The notes below the pieces were generated by a model. The model did no database searches, was not told the DNA's origin, and worked only from the letters and a program-made list of their open reading frames with translations. From Flavobacterium cheniae (GTDB lineage: Bacteria; Bacteroidota; Bacteroidia; Flavobacteriales; Flavobacteriaceae): a stretch of 64,000 bases of DNA. The DNA lies in assembly GCF_004363695.1 (NCBI RefSeq), contig NZ_SNZC01000003.1, positions 62,001 through 126,000 on the forward strand. Reading direction: 5' to 3'. Below are positions 9,904 through 19,756 of this stretch, one piece after another. The position numbers and the translations under genes were made by a program. Each line of letters starts with the position of its first letter. The stretch's first letter is position 1.

Positions 9904-10532
9904 TGGAAGTAAAAGTTTTAGATATCAACGGAAAAGAAACTGGAAGAAAAGTTCAACTTTCTGATTCAGTTTTCGCAATCGAGCCAAACAAACATGCTGT
10001 ATATTTAGATGTAAAGCAATATTTGGCTAATCAAAGACAAGGAAACCACAAAGCTAAAGAAAGAGCTGAAGTTGCAGGAAGTACTCGTAAAATTAAAAAA
10101 CAAAAAGGAACTGGTACTGCTCGTGCAGGATCTGCAAAAAATCCTTTGTTTAAAGGTGGAGGTACAGTTTTTGGACCAAGACCAAGAAGCTACTCATTCA
10201 AATTGAACAAAAACTTAAAAAGATTAGCTCGTAAATCAGCTTTATCTTTAAAAGTAAATGAGTCAAATTTAGTAGTAGTTGAAGATTTTACATTTGACAC
10301 ACCAAGCACTAAAAATTTCATTAACGTATTGAAGTCTTTAGGGTTAGATAATAAAAAATCTTTATTTGTGTTGGGCGATTCAAATAAAAATGTATATTTG
10401 TCGTCACGCAATTTAAAAGCGTCTAGCGTTGTAACTACTTCAGAATTAAGTACTTATGCAATTTTAAATGCAAAAAGTTTAGTTCTTTTAGAAGGTGCTG
10501 TAGACGGAATTGAAGCTAATTTAAGTAAATAA
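9903..10532 (+). CDS. rplD: 50S ribosomal protein L4
   Basis: A protein of 209 aa starting [15 protein letters not shown]4 lines the upper exit tunnel of the 50S subunit; the extended loop GTGTARAGSAKNPLFKGGG, site of macrolide-resistance changes in other species, is intact. In E. coli L4 represses the S10 operon. The frame stays open upstream to 9858, but that would overlap rplC by 46 nt; the ATG in the TAATG overlap matches the family N-terminus. Confidence 0.98.
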   Translation: MEVKVLDINGKETGRKVQLSDSVFAIEPNKHAVYLDVKQYLANQRQGNHKAKERAEVAGSTRKIKKQKGTGTARAGSAKNPLFKGGGTVFGPRPRSYSFKLNKNLKRLARKSALSLKVNESNLVVVEDFTFDTPSTKNFINVLKSLGLDNKKSLFVLGDSNKNVYLSSRNLKASSVVTTSELSTYAILNAKSLVLLEGAVDGIEANLSK

Positions 10533-10539
10533 TAAGATT

Positions 10540-10830
10540 ATGAGTATCATAATTAAGCCTATTATAACTGAGAAAATAACTAAAGATGGTGAAATTTTTA
10601 ACCGTTTTGGTTTTGTAGTTGCAAAAACTGCTAACAAAATTCAGATCAAAAATGCTATTGAAGCAGCTTTTGGTGTGAATGTAGTTGCAGTTAATACAAT
10701 GAACTATAGAGCTGATAGAAGTGTTAAATATACTAAAAGTGGTTTAATCAGTGGGAAAACAAATGCTTACAAAAAAGCAATTGTACAAGTTCAAGAGGGA
10801 GAAACAATAGATTTTTATACTAATATCTAA
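10540..10830 (+). CDS. rplW: 50S ribosomal protein L23
   Basis: A protein of 96 aa starting MSIIIKPIITEKITKDGE. L23 lies at the tunnel exit and is the docking site for trigger factor and SRP. The PIITEK motif and the RADRSVKYTKSGLISGKTNAYKKA region are typical. It is a normal-length bacterial L23 in the standard place between rplD and rplB, with 7-nt and 6-nt spacers. Confidence 0.98.
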   Translation: MSIIIKPIITEKITKDGEIFNRFGFVVAKTANKIQIKNAIEAAFGVNVVAVNTMNYRADRSVKYTKSGLISGKTNAYKKAIVQVQEGETIDFYTNI

Positions 10831-10836
10831 TAGAAA

Positions 10837-11661
10837 ATGTCAGTTAGAAAATTAAAACCTATTACCCCGGGTCAGCGATTTAGAGTTGTTAATAGCTTTG
10901 ACACTATTACAACTGATAAGCCGGAGCGTTCATTGATCGCACCGAAAAAAAACTCTGGAGGTAGAAATAGTCAAGGAAAAATGACCATGCGTTACACAGG
11001 CGGTGGTCACAAACAAAAGTATCGTATTATCGATTTTAAAAGAACTAAAGTTGGAATTCCAGCTACAGTTAAAACTATCGAGTATGATCCAAATCGTTCA
11101 GCTTTTATTTCATTATTATTTTATGCTGATGGAGCTAAAACTTACATCATTGCACAAAATGGATTGCAAGTTGGGCAAACTGTAGTTTCAGGTCCAGATG
11201 CATCTCCAGAAATTGGAAATGCAATGCCTTTAAGTAAAATTCCTCTAGGAACTGTTATTTCGTGTATCGAATTAAGACCAGGTCAAGGAGCTGTAATCGC
11301 TCGTTCTGCAGGAACTTTCGCTCAGTTGATGGCAAGAGATGGAAAATATGCAACAATTAAAATGCCTTCAGGAGAAACAAGATTAATCTTGTTAACTTGT
11401 TCAGCTACTATTGGAGCAGTTTCTAACTCTGATCACCAATTAATCGTATCAGGTAAAGCTGGTAGATCAAGATGGTTAGGTAGAAGACCAAGAACAAGAC
11501 CAGTAGCAATGAACCCAGTTGATCACCCTATGGGAGGTGGTGAAGGACGTTCATCTGGAGGTCATCCACGTTCAAGAAAAGGTTTACCTGCTAAAGGTTA
11601 TAGAACTCGTTCTAAAGTTAACCCGAGTAATAAGTATATTGTAGAACGTAGAAAGAAATAA
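10837..11661 (+). CDS. rplB: 50S ribosomal protein L2
   Basis: A protein of 274 aa. L2 is needed for subunit association and peptidyl transferase activity. The C-terminal [17 protein letters not shown] region, with the histidine known to be critical in E. coli, is present with the local reading [16 protein letters not shown] near residue 225. The N-terminal [17 protein letters not shown] and [20 protein letters not shown] segments are also typical. Placement before rpsS is standard. Confidence 0.99.
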   Translation: MSVRKLKPITPGQRFRVVNSFDTITTDKPERSLIAPKKNSGGRNSQGKMTMRYTGGGHKQKYRIIDFKRTKVGIPATVKTIEYDPNRSAFISLLFYADGAKTYIIAQNGLQVGQTVVSGPDASPEIGNAMPLSKIPLGTVISCIELRPGQGAVIARSAGTFAQLMARDGKYATIKMPSGETRLILLTCSATIGAVSNSDHQLIVSGKAGRSRWLGRRPRTRPVAMNPVDHPMGGGEGRSSGGHPRSRKGLPAKGYRTRSKVNPSNKYIVERRKK

Positions 11662-11671
11662 TTAGATAGAC

Positions 11672-11950
11672 ATGGCACGTTCATTAAAAAAAGGACCATT
11701 TGTTCACTTTAAATTAGAGAAGAAAGTTCAAGAAAATATCGCAGGTGGTAATAAAGGTGTTGTTAAGACTTGGTCTAGAGCATCTATGATTACTCCAGAT
11801 TTCGTTGGACAAACTATCGCAGTTCACAATGGTCGTCAGTTTGTACCAGTTTACGTTACAGAAAACATGGTAGGACACAAATTAGGAGAGTTTTCACCAA
11901 CAAGATCTTTTAGAGGTCATGCTGGGGCTAAAAATAAAGGTAAAAAATAA
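11672..11950 (+). CDS. rpsS: 30S ribosomal protein S19
   Basis: A protein of 92 aa starting [20 protein letters not shown]19 forms a head-domain complex with S13 near the A-site tRNA and inter-subunit bridges. The hallmark [16 protein letters not shown] (here with KTWSRAS) and [23 protein letters not shown] are intact. Spacers of 10 and 6 nt place it firmly in the operon. Confidence 0.99.
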   Translation: MARSLKKGPFVHFKLEKKVQENIAGGNKGVVKTWSRASMITPDFVGQTIAVHNGRQFVPVYVTENMVGHKLGEFSPTRSFRGHAGAKNKGKK

Positions 11951-11956
11951 GAAGCA

Positions 11957-12367
11957 ATGGGAGTTCGTAAAAGAGAAGTTGCGGATGCAAGAAAAGAGGC
12001 TAACAAGTCTATTGCATTTGCTAAATTAAATAACTGTCCAACTTCACCTAGAAAAATGCGTTTAGTTGCAGATTTAGTAAGAGGTCAGAAAGTTGAACTA
12101 GCTCTTAATATTTTAAGATTTAGTCAAAAAGAAGCTTCAAGAAAATTAGAGAAATTGTTGTTATCTGCCATAAACAATTATGTACAGAAAAACGAAGATG
12201 CTAATTTAGAAGAAGCAGGCTTATTTGTAAAAACGATTACAGTTGATGGAGGAATGATGTTAAAAAGACTTCGTCCAGCACCACAAGGTCGTGCACACAG
12301 AATTAGAAAACGTTCTAACCACGTAACAATCGTGTTAGGATCAAATAATAACACACAAAGCAATTAA
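11957..12367 (+). CDS. rplV: 50S ribosomal protein L22
   Basis: A protein of 136 aa. L22 has a long beta-hairpin lining the exit tunnel opposite L4. The typical [18 protein letters not shown] segment and the hairpin region [19 protein letters not shown] are both conserved. The N-terminus (about 20 residues before the SPRKMRLV motif) is longer than in E. coli, as usual in Bacteroidota. It is followed by rpsC after 8 nt. Confidence 0.98.
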   Translation: MGVRKREVADARKEANKSIAFAKLNNCPTSPRKMRLVADLVRGQKVELALNILRFSQKEASRKLEKLLLSAINNYVQKNEDANLEEAGLFVKTITVDGGMMLKRLRPAPQGRAHRIRKRSNHVTIVLGSNNNTQSN

Positions 12368-12375
12368 TAAACAGT

Positions 12376-13110
12376 ATGGGACAAAAGACAAATCCAATAG
12401 GAAATAGACTTGGTATCATCAGAGGATGGGACTCAAACTGGTATGGTGGAAATGATTACGGTGATAAAATCGCTGAAGATTATAAAATCAGAAAGTATAT
12501 CCATGCTCGTTTATCTAAAGCAAGTGTATCAAAAATAATTATCGAGAGAACTTTAAAACTTGTAACCGTTACTATCACTACTGCTAGACCTGGTATTATT
12601 ATCGGAAAAGGTGGTCAAGAGGTAGACAAGTTAAAAGAAGAACTTAAGAAAATTACTGACAAAGAAGTTCAAATCAACATCTTTGAAATTAAAAGACCTG
12701 AACTTGATGCTTATTTAGTAGCTACAAGTATCGCTCGTCAAATTGAAAGTAGAATTTCTTACAGACGTGCAATTAAAATGGCTATTGCTGCTGCAATGCG
12801 TATGAACGCAGAAGGTATCAAAGTACAAATTTCTGGTCGTTTGAATGGAGCTGAAATGGCACGTTCAGAAAACTTCAAAGAAGGTAGAATTCCTTTATCA
12901 ACTTTCAGAGCTGATATTGATTATTCATTAGGTGAAGCACATACTACTTATGGTAGAATGGGTATCAAAGTATGGATAATGAAAGGTGAGGTTTATGGAA
13001 AAAGAGATCTTTCTCCGTTAGTAGGAATGGACAAACAAAAGTCTAAGCCTTCAGGATCTTCTGCTCCAAAAAGAGATGGAAATAAGCCAAACGCACGCAA
13101 AAGAAAGTAA
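12376..13110 (+). CDS. rpsC: 30S ribosomal protein S3
   Basis: A protein of 244 aa starting [22 protein letters not shown]3 sits at the mRNA entry tunnel and has helicase-related residues. The KH domain motif [18 protein letters not shown] is clear near residues 75-92, and the C-terminal domain ([21 protein letters not shown]) is intact. A basic disordered tail ([14 protein letters not shown]) ends the protein. Confidence 0.99.
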   Translation: MGQKTNPIGNRLGIIRGWDSNWYGGNDYGDKIAEDYKIRKYIHARLSKASVSKIIIERTLKLVTVTITTARPGIIIGKGGQEVDKLKEELKKITDKEVQINIFEIKRPELDAYLVATSIARQIESRISYRRAIKMAIAAAMRMNAEGIKVQISGRLNGAEMARSENFKEGRIPLSTFRADIDYSLGEAHTTYGRMGIKVWIMKGEVYGKRDLSPLVGMDKQKSKPSGSSAPKRDGNKPNARKRK

Positions 13111-13129
13111 TTATTTAAACTAAAGAAAA

Positions 13130-13549
13130 ATGTTACAGCCTAAAAGAACAAAATACCGTAAGGTACAGAAAGGTAGAATGAAAGGCGTTTCTCAAAGAGG
13201 ACACGAGCTTTCAAATGGAATGTTTGGTATCAAATCTTTAGATTCTTCATTTATTACTTCTCGTCAAATTGAAGCAGCTCGTATTGCAGCAACACGTTTC
13301 ATGAAAAGAGAAGGTCAATTATGGATCAAAATATTTCCAGATAAACCTATTACAAAGAAACCATTAGAAGTACGTATGGGTAAAGGTAAAGGTGCAGTTG
13401 AGTATTGGGCTGCAGTTGTTAAACCTGGTAAAATTATGTTTGAAGTTGGAGGAGTTCCTCTATCAGTTGCAAAAGAAGCTTTACGCTTAGCAGCTCAAAA
13501 ACTTCCTGTTAAAACTAAGTTTATCGTTGCTAGAGATTTCGAAGCATAA
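13130..13549 (+). CDS. rplP: 50S ribosomal protein L16
   Basis: A protein of 139 aa starting [20 protein letters not shown]16 organises the A-site tRNA elbow on the 50S subunit. The [19 protein letters not shown] region, including the arginine hydroxylated by RoxA/YcfD in some bacteria, is conserved. It lies between rpsC and rpmC as usual, with spacers of 19 and 12 nt. Confidence 0.99.
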   Translation: MLQPKRTKYRKVQKGRMKGVSQRGHELSNGMFGIKSLDSSFITSRQIEAARIAATRFMKREGQLWIKIFPDKPITKKPLEVRMGKGKGAVEYWAAVVKPGKIMFEVGGVPLSVAKEALRLAAQKLPVKTKFIVARDFEA

Positions 13550-13561
13550 TCAAAATTTATT

Positions 13562-13753
13562 ATGAAACAATCAGAAATTAAAAATCTATCTGCAGCTGAG
13601 TTACAAGAACAACTTAGTCAGTTAAAGAAAACGTATACCGACCTAAAAAATGCTCATGCAATTTCGCCAATCCAAAATCCTCTTCAATTAAGAGGTTTAA
13701 GAAGATCAGTTGCGAGATTACATACAGAGTTAACTAAAAGAGAGTTACAATAA
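13562..13753 (+). CDS. rpmC: 50S ribosomal protein L29
   Basis: A small two-helix protein of 63 aa starting MKQSEIKNLSAAELQEQL. L29 lies next to L23 at the tunnel exit. The LQLRGLRRSVARLHTEL C-terminal helix matches the family core (usually NPLRIRxxRRxIARxxT). Placement between L16 and S17 is standard. Confidence 0.97.
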   Translation: MKQSEIKNLSAAELQEQLSQLKKTYTDLKNAHAISPIQNPLQLRGLRRSVARLHTELTKRELQ

Positions 13754-13771
13754 TTGTAGACTAGCTGAAAG

Positions 13772-14029
13772 ATGGAAAAAAGAAATTTAAGAAAAGAGAG
13801 AATAGGTGTGGTGACTTCAAACAAAATGGAGAAATCTATTGTTGTGTCACAAACTACAAAAGTGAAACACCCATTATACGGTAAGTTCGTGTTAAAAACT
13901 AAAAAATACGTTGCACACGACGAAACAAACGATTGTAACATTGGAGATACAGTAAAGATCATGGAAACAAGACCTTTATCTAAATCAAAATGTTGGAGAT
14001 TAGTTGAAATCATTGAAAGAGCTAAGTAA
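13772..14029 (+). CDS. rpsQ: 30S ribosomal protein S17
   Basis: A protein of 85 aa, an OB-fold primary 16S-binding protein. The N-terminal [19 protein letters not shown] and C-terminal [19 protein letters not shown] stretches are diagnostic. It ends two bases before the rplN ATG, so the two are probably translationally coupled. Confidence 0.98.
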   Translation: MEKRNLRKERIGVVTSNKMEKSIVVSQTTKVKHPLYGKFVLKTKKYVAHDETNDCNIGDTVKIMETRPLSKSKCWRLVEIIERAK

Positions 14030-14031
14030 TT

Positions 14032-14400
14032 ATGGTACAACAAGAGTCAAGATTAAAAGTAGCAGATAATACGGGAGCTAAAGAAGTTTTAACTATCCGT
14101 GTTTTAGGAGGAACGAAACGTCGTTATGCCTCTGTTGGTGACAAAATTGTAGTTTCAATTAAAGATGCAACTCCAAACGGAAACGTTAAAAAAGGAGCGG
14201 TATCAACTGCAGTGGTTGTACGTACCAAAAAAGAAGTGAGAAGAGCTGATGGATCTTACATCCGTTTTGACGATAACGCATGTGTATTGTTAAACGCTGC
14301 AGGAGAAATGAGAGGAACTCGTGTTTTTGGTCCAGTTGCCAGAGAACTTCGTGAAAAACAATTCATGAAAATTGTATCATTAGCACCAGAAGTGCTTTAA
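14032..14400 (+). CDS. rplN: 50S ribosomal protein L14
   Basis: A protein of 122 aa, the standard L14 length, starting [20 protein letters not shown]14 forms inter-subunit bridges and is the binding site of the silencing factor Rsf[10 protein letters not shown] and the C-terminal [19 protein letters not shown] are nearly invariant in the family. It is followed by rplX after 11 nt. Confidence 0.99.
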
Positions 14401-14411
14401 TTCTTATACAA

Positions 14412-14726
14412 ATGATAAAGCTAAAAATAAAATCAGGAGATATCGTAAGAGTTATTGCTGGAGACCACAAAGGTTCTGAAGGTAAAATTGTACGTGTTCT
14501 TCGTGAGAAAAACAAAGCGATTGTTGAAGGAGTTAACATGGTTTCGAAACATACAAAACCAAGTGCAAAAAACCCTCAAGGAGGAATCGTTAAGAAAGAA
14601 GCTCCTATCCATGTGTCTAACTTGTCTTTAATTGACCCAAAGTCAAAAGAAGCAACTAAAGTTGGTTTCAAACAAGAAGGAGACAAGAAAGTGAGATTTT
14701 CAAAAAAATCTAATCAAGTACTATAG
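14412..14726 (+). CDS. rplX: 50S ribosomal protein L24
   Basis: A protein of 104 aa with an N-terminal KOW motif ([22 protein letters not shown]). L24 is one of the two assembly-initiator proteins of the 50S subunit. [19 protein letters not shown] is the typical central loop. It ends two bases before the rplE ATG. Confidence 0.98.
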   Translation: MIKLKIKSGDIVRVIAGDHKGSEGKIVRVLREKNKAIVEGVNMVSKHTKPSAKNPQGGIVKKEAPIHVSNLSLIDPKSKEATKVGFKQEGDKKVRFSKKSNQVL

Positions 14727-14728
14727 TT

Positions 14729-15280
14729 ATGGCATATATTCCTAGACTAAAAGAAGAATATAAGAGCAGAGTAATTGCTGCTCTTACAGAAGAATTCGGT
14801 TACAAAAACGTAATGCAAGTTCCTAAACTTGAAAAAATCGTTGTAAGCCGTGGAGTTGGTGCAGCAGTATCTGACAAAAAGTTAGTAGACTACGCTGTTG
14901 AAGAAATGACAAAAATTACTGGGCAAAAAGCAGTTGCTACTATTTCTAAAAAAGACGTTGCGTCTTTCAAATTGAGAAAAGGTATGCCAATTGGTGCTAA
15001 AGTAACTTTACGTGGAGAAAGAATGTATGAATTCTTAGATAGATTGATTACTTCATCTTTACCACGTGTTAGAGATTTCAGCGGAATTAAATCTACTGGA
15101 TTTGACGGAAGAGGTAACTATAACTTAGGTGTGCTTGAACAAATCATTTTCCCAGAAATTGATATTGATAAAGTAAATAAAATCTCAGGATTTGATATTA
15201 CCTTCGTAACTTCTGCAGAAACAGATAAAGAAGCAAAAGCATTATTAGCGGAATTAGGATTACCTTTTAAAAAGAATTAA
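14729..15280 (+). CDS. rplE: 50S ribosomal protein L5
   Basis: A protein of 183 aa. L5 binds 5S rRNA and touches the P-site tRNA. The family stretches [20 protein letters not shown] and [18 protein letters not shown] are intact. In E. coli the S8 repressor site overlaps the L5 start; I see no comparable structure at this rplE start, whereas a strong hairpin precedes rpsH. Confidence 0.99.
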   Translation: MAYIPRLKEEYKSRVIAALTEEFGYKNVMQVPKLEKIVVSRGVGAAVSDKKLVDYAVEEMTKITGQKAVATISKKDVASFKLRKGMPIGAKVTLRGERMYEFLDRLITSSLPRVRDFSGIKSTGFDGRGNYNLGVLEQIIFPEIDIDKVNKISGFDITFVTSAETDKEAKALLAELGLPFKKN

Positions 15281-15283
15281 GAC

Positions 15284-15553
15284 ATGGCTAAAGAATCAAT
15301 GAAAGCCCGTGAGGTGAAAAGAATTGCATTAGTAGAAAAGTATGCTGAGAAAAGAAAAGCTTTGAAAGAAGCTGGAGATTTCGAAGGATTACAAAAATTA
15401 CCAAAAAATTCTTGTCCAGTTAGAGTACACAATCGTTGTAAATTAACAGGTAGACCAAGAGGGTATATGCGTCAGTTTGGTCTTTCACGTGTAACATTCC
15501 GTGAAATGGCTAATCAAGGATTAATTCCAGGTGTTAAAAAAGCATCTTGGTAA
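15284..15553 (+). CDS. rpsN: 30S ribosomal protein S14, long form
   Basis: A protein of 89 aa: the long type of S14 without a four-cysteine zinc knuckle. The conserved C-terminal half ([19 protein letters not shown] and [17 protein letters not shown]) is complete. S14 is a late-assembling 30S head protein. Its final codons overlap a predicted promoter for rpsH, and the 105-nt gap that follows is among the longest in the superoperon. Confidence 0.98.
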   Translation: MAKESMKAREVKRIALVEKYAEKRKALKEAGDFEGLQKLPKNSCPVRVHNRCKLTGRPRGYMRQFGLSRVTFREMANQGLIPGVKKASW

Positions 15554-15577
15554 TCTCGAAAAAAGTTATTACTTTTG
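15547..15577 (+). promoter_or_regulatory. Internal promoter upstream of rpsH
   Basis: TTG at 15547-15549 (inside the last codons of rpsN), a 20-nt spacer and TACTTTTG at 15570-15577. It matches the sigma-ABfr consensus with normal spacing. It would start a transcript with a leader of about 75 nt containing the hairpin at 15608-15638. Confidence 0.7.
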
Positions 15578-15607
15578 CAATCCAATAAAAAAGTTTAATT
15601 GGTTAAA

Positions 15608-15638
15608 GGTTCAATCCGCTGAGGGCGGATTGAAAACC
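15608..15638 (+). promoter_or_regulatory. Structured leader hairpin before rpsH
   Basis: TTCAATCCGC (15610-15619) pairs perfectly with GCGGATTGAA (15625-15634) around a 5-nt loop, and GG/CC can add two pairs beyond an AA bulge. It is GC-rich for this genome and has no T-run after it, so it is not a terminator. It ends about 20 nt before the rpsH ATG. A protein-binding or translational control element is possible. Confidence 0.65.
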
Positions 15639-15658
15639 ATAGCCGCAATTCTATACAT

Positions 15659-16057
15659 ATGTATACAGATCCAATTGCCGATTATCTTACGAGAGTTAGA
15701 AATGCAGTGAGAGCTAACCACAAAGTGGTTGAAATTCCAGCATCTAACATGAAAAAAGAAATCACAAAGATTTTATTCGATCAAGGATATATCTTAAGTT
15801 ACAAATTCGAAGACAACTCTGTACAGGGTTCAATCAAAATTGCACTTAAATATGATAAAGACACGAAAGAGTCAGTTATCAAAGATATCCAAAGAATTAG
15901 TAAACCAGGTTTACGTAAATATGCAGGTTCATCTGACTTACCTAGAATCTTAAATGGTTTAGGTATTGCTATTGTTTCTACATCAAAAGGTTTGATGACA
16001 GGAAAACAAGCTAAGCAATTAAATGTTGGTGGCGAAGTTATTTGTTACGTATATTAA
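15659..16057 (+). CDS. rpsH: 30S ribosomal protein S8
   Basis: A protein of 132 aa starting [20 protein letters not shown]8 is a primary 16S rRNA-binding protein of the 30S platform and the translational repressor of the spc operon in E. coli. The C-terminal motif [20 protein letters not shown] is conserved. It is the first gene behind the internal promoter and hairpin at 15547-15638. Confidence 0.99.
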   Translation: MYTDPIADYLTRVRNAVRANHKVVEIPASNMKKEITKILFDQGYILSYKFEDNSVQGSIKIALKYDKDTKESVIKDIQRISKPGLRKYAGSSDLPRILNGLGIAIVSTSKGLMTGKQAKQLNVGGEVICYVY

Positions 16058-16072
16058 TAAAAAGACGAGACA

Positions 16073-16615
16073 ATGTCAAGAATAGGTAAAAATCCAATTG
16101 CAATTCCAGCAGGAGTAACTGTAGAAGTTAAAGAAGCTGTAGTTACAGTAAAAGGAAAATTAGGCGAGCTTACTCAAGAATTTTCTGATGTAACCGTTAA
16201 AATCGAAGATAACCAAGTTATCGTTGAGCGTTCATCAGATCATAAAGATGAGAGAGCGAAACACGGACTTTATCGTTCATTAATCAACAATATGATTGTT
16301 GGTGTTTCTGAAGGCTTTACAAAACAATTAGAATTAGTTGGAGTTGGATACAGAGCTTCTAATCAAGGTCAAAAACTTGATTTAGCTTTAGGATTCTCTC
16401 ATAACATTGTTTTAGATGTTGTAAGTGAAGTTACTGTTGAAACAGTATCAGAAAAAGGTAAAAATCCGATAGTGAAATTATCATCATTCGACAAACAATT
16501 ATTAGGTCAAGTAGCTGCGAAGATCAGAGGTTTCCGCAAACCTGAGCCATATAAAGGAAAAGGAGTTAAGTTTGTAGGAGAAGAACTAAGAAGAAAAGCA
16601 GGTAAATCAGCTTAA
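16073..16615 (+). CDS. rplF: 50S ribosomal protein L6
   Basis: A protein of 180 aa with the duplicated L6 fold. It lies near the sarcin-ricin loop and the factor-binding site. [19 protein letters not shown] at the N-terminus and [20 protein letters not shown] at the C-terminus are diagnostic. Spacing to rplR is 11 nt. Confidence 0.99.
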   Translation: MSRIGKNPIAIPAGVTVEVKEAVVTVKGKLGELTQEFSDVTVKIEDNQVIVERSSDHKDERAKHGLYRSLINNMIVGVSEGFTKQLELVGVGYRASNQGQKLDLALGFSHNIVLDVVSEVTVETVSEKGKNPIVKLSSFDKQLLGQVAAKIRGFRKPEPYKGKGVKFVGEELRRKAGKSA

Positions 16616-16626
16616 AAATTAAGACT

Positions 16627-16977
16627 ATGTCATTAACGAAATCTGAAAGAAGACAAAGAATTAAGTTCAGAATCAGAAAGATTGTAAGCGGAACTGCTGC
16701 TCAACCAAGACTTTCTGTATTCAGAAGTAATAAAGAAATCTATGCGCAAATCATAGATGACGTAAACGGTACAACTTTAGTTGCTGCTTCATCGAGAGAT
16801 AAAGAAGTTGCTCAAGGAACTGCTGTTGAAACTGCAAAAGCAGTTGGTAAATTAGTTGCTGAAAAAGCACTTAAAGCAGGTATTTCAACAATCTCTTTTG
16901 ATAGAGGTGGGTATTTATACCATGGACGTGTGAAATCATTAGCTGAAGGAGCTAGAGAAGCTGGACTTAAATTCTAA
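16627..16977 (+). CDS. rplR: 50S ribosomal protein L18
   Basis: A protein of 116 aa. With L5 and L25 it binds 5S rRNA. The motifs [18 protein letters not shown] and [26 protein letters not shown] are typical of bacterial L18. It ends six bases before the rpsE ATG. Confidence 0.99.
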   Translation: MSLTKSERRQRIKFRIRKIVSGTAAQPRLSVFRSNKEIYAQIIDDVNGTTLVAASSRDKEVAQGTAVETAKAVGKLVAEKALKAGISTISFDRGGYLYHGRVKSLAEGAREAGLKF

Positions 16978-16983
16978 GAAATT

Positions 16984-17508
16984 ATGTATCATAATTATAA
17001 AAACGTAGAGATTGTAAAACCAGGAGGTCTTGAATTAAAAGACCGTTTGGTGAGTGTAAATCGTGTTACTAAAGTTACTAAAGGAGGTAGAGCATTTGGT
17101 TTCTCTGCTATCGTAGTAGTTGGTGATGAAAACGGTGTAGTTGGTCATGGATTAGGAAAATCTAAAGATGTTTCTGAAGCAATCGCTAAAGCGGTGGAAG
17201 ATGCTAAGAAAAACTTAGTTAGAATTCCTTTACAGGGACAATCTGTTCCTCATGAGCAAAAAGGTAAATTTGGTGGTGCTAGAGTATTTTTAATGCCTGC
17301 TTCACACGGTACTGGAGTTATTGCTGGTGGTGCTGTTCGTGCGGTATTAGAATCTGTAGGTGTTCACGATGTATTATCTAAATCACAAGGTTCTTCAAAC
17401 CCTCATAACGTAGTTAAAGCAACTTTTGATGCTTTATTACAAATGAGAAGCGCTTTAACGGTAGCTAAACAAAGAGGAGTATCTTTAGAAAAAGTATTCA
17501 AAGGTTAA
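16984..17508 (+). CDS. rpsE: 30S ribosomal protein S5
   Basis: A protein of 174 aa. S5 contributes to translational fidelity and the mRNA entry tunnel. The double-stranded-RNA-binding-like N-terminal half carries [22 protein letters not shown], the region where spectinomycin-resistance changes occur. The C-terminal [19 protein letters not shown] is also typical. Confidence 0.99.
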   Translation: MYHNYKNVEIVKPGGLELKDRLVSVNRVTKVTKGGRAFGFSAIVVVGDENGVVGHGLGKSKDVSEAIAKAVEDAKKNLVRIPLQGQSVPHEQKGKFGGARVFLMPASHGTGVIAGGAVRAVLESVGVHDVLSKSQGSSNPHNVVKATFDALLQMRSALTVAKQRGVSLEKVFKG

Positions 17509-17521
17509 TCAACAGGAAATC

Positions 17522-17704
17522 ATGGCAAAATTAAAAGTAAAACAAGTAAGAAGTAAAATCAATTGTCCTCTTGATCAAAAGAGAACTTTGGAAGCTTTAG
17601 GTCTTCGTAAAATGGGACAAGTTGTTGAGCATGATGCAAATCCTGCTATCCTTGGAATGGTAAATAAAGTTAAACACTTAGTTTCTGTAGAAGAAACTAA
17701 ATAA
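17522..17704 (+). CDS. rpmD: 50S ribosomal protein L30
   Basis: A protein of 60 aa starting MAKLKVKQVRSKINCP. L30 is a small 50S protein that is not universal in bacteria. The TLEALGLRKMGQVVEHDANPA core matches the usual LGLRKxNxxV motif. Its place between rpsE and rplO is standard, with 13-nt and 12-nt spacers. Confidence 0.97.
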   Translation: MAKLKVKQVRSKINCPLDQKRTLEALGLRKMGQVVEHDANPAILGMVNKVKHLVSVEETK

Positions 17705-17716
17705 CACTATACAGTT

Positions 17717-18169
17717 ATGAATTTAAGTAACTTACAACCAGCTGAAGGTTCTACGCACAATCAAAATAAAAGAGTAGGTAGAGGAGAAGGTTCTGGAAAA
17801 GGTGGTACCGCTGCACGTGGACACAAAGGAGCAAAATCTCGTTCTGGTTATTCTAAGAAAATTGGTTTTGAAGGTGGTCAAATGCCACTTCAAAGACGTG
17901 TGCCTAAGTTTGGTTTCAAGAACATTAATAGAGTAGAATATCAAGGTATCAATCTTGATTCGTTACAATTATTAGTAGATAACGGTGTAGTTACCGATAC
18001 AGTAGATTTTACTGTGTTTGTAGATACTCGTTTGGCTACAAAAAATAGCTTAGTAAAGATTTTAGGAAGAGGTGAGCTAAAAACAAAACTTAAAGTAAGT
18101 GCTCACAAATTTACTGCATCTGCAAAAGCGGCTATCGAGGCTGCTGGTGGAGAAGCTGTAACTTTATAA
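17717..18169 (+). CDS. rplO: 50S ribosomal protein L15
   Basis: A protein of 150 aa. The glycine/arginine-rich N-terminal extension (KRVGRGEGSGKGGTAARGHKGAKSR) threads into 23S rRNA, and FEGGQMPLQRRVPKFGF is the family hallmark. The C-terminal domain is globular. It precedes secY by 12 nt. Confidence 0.99.
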   Translation: MNLSNLQPAEGSTHNQNKRVGRGEGSGKGGTAARGHKGAKSRSGYSKKIGFEGGQMPLQRRVPKFGFKNINRVEYQGINLDSLQLLVDNGVVTDTVDFTVFVDTRLATKNSLVKILGRGELKTKLKVSAHKFTASAKAAIEAAGGEAVTL

Positions 18170-18181
18170 TCCTTTAGTAAA

Positions 18182-19525
18182 ATGAAGAAATTTATAGATT
18201 CATTCATCAACGTTTGGAAAATCGAAGAGTTAAAAAATAGAATTTTATTAACTCTTGGATTATTATTAGTGTACCGTTTCGGTGCTCAAGTAACCCTTCC
18301 GGGGATTGATGCTACTAAATTGACAAATCTTACAAACCAAACTGATGAAGGTATTGGATGGTTAATTAATGTATTTACAGGAGGTGCGTTTTCGCAAGCT
18401 TCTGTATTTGCATTGGGTATCATGCCATACATATCAGCTTCTATCGTAGTTCAATTAATGGGAATTGCGGTGCCATATTTACAAAAATTACAAAAAGACG
18501 GTGAAAGTGGTAGAAAGAAAATTAACCAAATTACAAGATGGTTAACAATCTTAATTACTTTAGTTCAAGGTCCTGGTTATATCTATAACTTGTACAGAAC
18601 TTTACCAGGTGAAGCATTTATGTTAACTGGACCAACATTCATTTTCTCTTCAGTTCTAATCTTAGTTACTGGAACTATTTTTGCAATGTGGTTAGGAGAA
18701 AAAATTACCGATAAAGGTATTGGTAATGGTATTTCTTTATTGATAATGGTAGGTATTATTGCAAGAATGCCACAAGCATTTATTCAAGAGTTTTCATCTA
18801 GAACTTCTCAAGCAAATGGAGGTATCATGATGATCGTAATCGAATTAATACTTTGGTTCTTAGTAATAATTGCATGTATTTTATTAGTAATGGCTGTAAG
18901 AAAAATTCCAGTACAGTATGCAAGACGTACGGTTTCTGGGGATTTTGAAGAAGACATGATGGGTGGTAACAGACAGTTTATCCCATTAAAGTTAAATGCA
19001 TCAGGTGTTATGCCGATCATTTTTGCGCAAGCTATTATGTTTATTCCTGCTGCTGTTTCTGGTTTGGCTAAAGAATCAGATACTGCACTTTCTATTGCAG
19101 GAATGTTCAACGATCCATTCGGTTTAGTATATAATATTGTTTTTGCTTTGTTAATCGTAATTTTTACGTACTTTTACACCGCAATTACTGTACCAACTAA
19201 TAAGATGGCAGATGATTTAAAAAGAAGCGGAGGTTTTATACCAGGTGTTAAGCCAGGTGTTGAAACTGGAGATTACCTAGATAAAATTATGTCATTAATC
19301 ACTTTTCCAGGATCATTATTTCTTGCTTTAGTGGCTGTGTTCCCAGCTGTTGCAGTAAGTTTACTTGGAGTTCAAGGTGCTTGGGGTTATTTTTATGGTG
19401 GTACTTCTTTACTAATCATGGTTGGAGTTGCAATAGACACTATTCAGCAAATAAATTCTTATTTATTGAATAAACACTATGATGGTTTGATGAAAAGTGG
19501 TAAAAATAGAAAAGCAGTAGCTTAA
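18182..19525 (+). CDS. secY: Preprotein translocase subunit SecY
   Basis: A membrane protein of 447 aa with about ten transmembrane helices. SecY is the channel of the SecYEG translocon. The plug/TM2 region [19 protein letters not shown], the cytoplasmic loop KIPVQYARR that binds SecA and ribosomes, and the [15 protein letters not shown] loop are all present. It sits in the spc operon before infA. The adk and map genes that often follow secY are absent here. Confidence 0.99.
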   Translation: MKKFIDSFINVWKIEELKNRILLTLGLLLVYRFGAQVTLPGIDATKLTNLTNQTDEGIGWLINVFTGGAFSQASVFALGIMPYISASIVVQLMGIAVPYLQKLQKDGESGRKKINQITRWLTILITLVQGPGYIYNLYRTLPGEAFMLTGPTFIFSSVLILVTGTIFAMWLGEKITDKGIGNGISLLIMVGIIARMPQAFIQEFSSRTSQANGGIMMIVIELILWFLVIIACILLVMAVRKIPVQYARRTVSGDFEEDMMGGNRQFIPLKLNASGVMPIIFAQAIMFIPAAVSGLAKESDTALSIAGMFNDPFGLVYNIVFALLIVIFTYFYTAITVPTNKMADDLKRSGGFIPGVKPGVETGDYLDKIMSLITFPGSLFLALVAVFPAVAVSLLGVQGAWGYFYGGTSLLIMVGVAIDTIQQINSYLLNKHYDGLMKSGKNRKAVA

Positions 19526-19530
19526 TTTTT

Positions 19531-19746
19531 ATGGCAAAACAATCAGCAATAGAACAAGACGGAACAATCATTGAAGCATTATCAAATGCTATGTTTCGTG
19601 TAGAGTTAGAAAACGGACACATTGTAATTGCTCATATCTCTGGTAAAATGCGTATGCATTACATTAAATTGTTACCAGGCGACAAGGTAAAACTTGAAAT
19701 GAGCCCTTATGATTTGTCTAAAGCAAGAATTACTTATAGATACTAA
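19531..19746 (+). CDS. infA: Translation initiation factor IF-1
   Basis: An OB-fold (S1-like) protein of 71 aa. IF-1 binds the 30S A site during initiation. [37 protein letters not shown] and the C-terminal [22 protein letters not shown] are diagnostic. It starts 5 nt after secY stops. Confidence 0.99.
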   Translation: MAKQSAIEQDGTIIEALSNAMFRVELENGHIVIAHISGKMRMHYIKLLPGDKVKLEMSPYDLSKARITYRY

Positions 19747-19756
19747 AGCTATTAAA

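Noticed and set aside
15608..15638. Resemblance of GGTTCAATCC to a tRNA T-arm
   Set aside because: No acceptor stem, D-arm or anticodon arm can be fitted around it; a simple hairpin explains it better.
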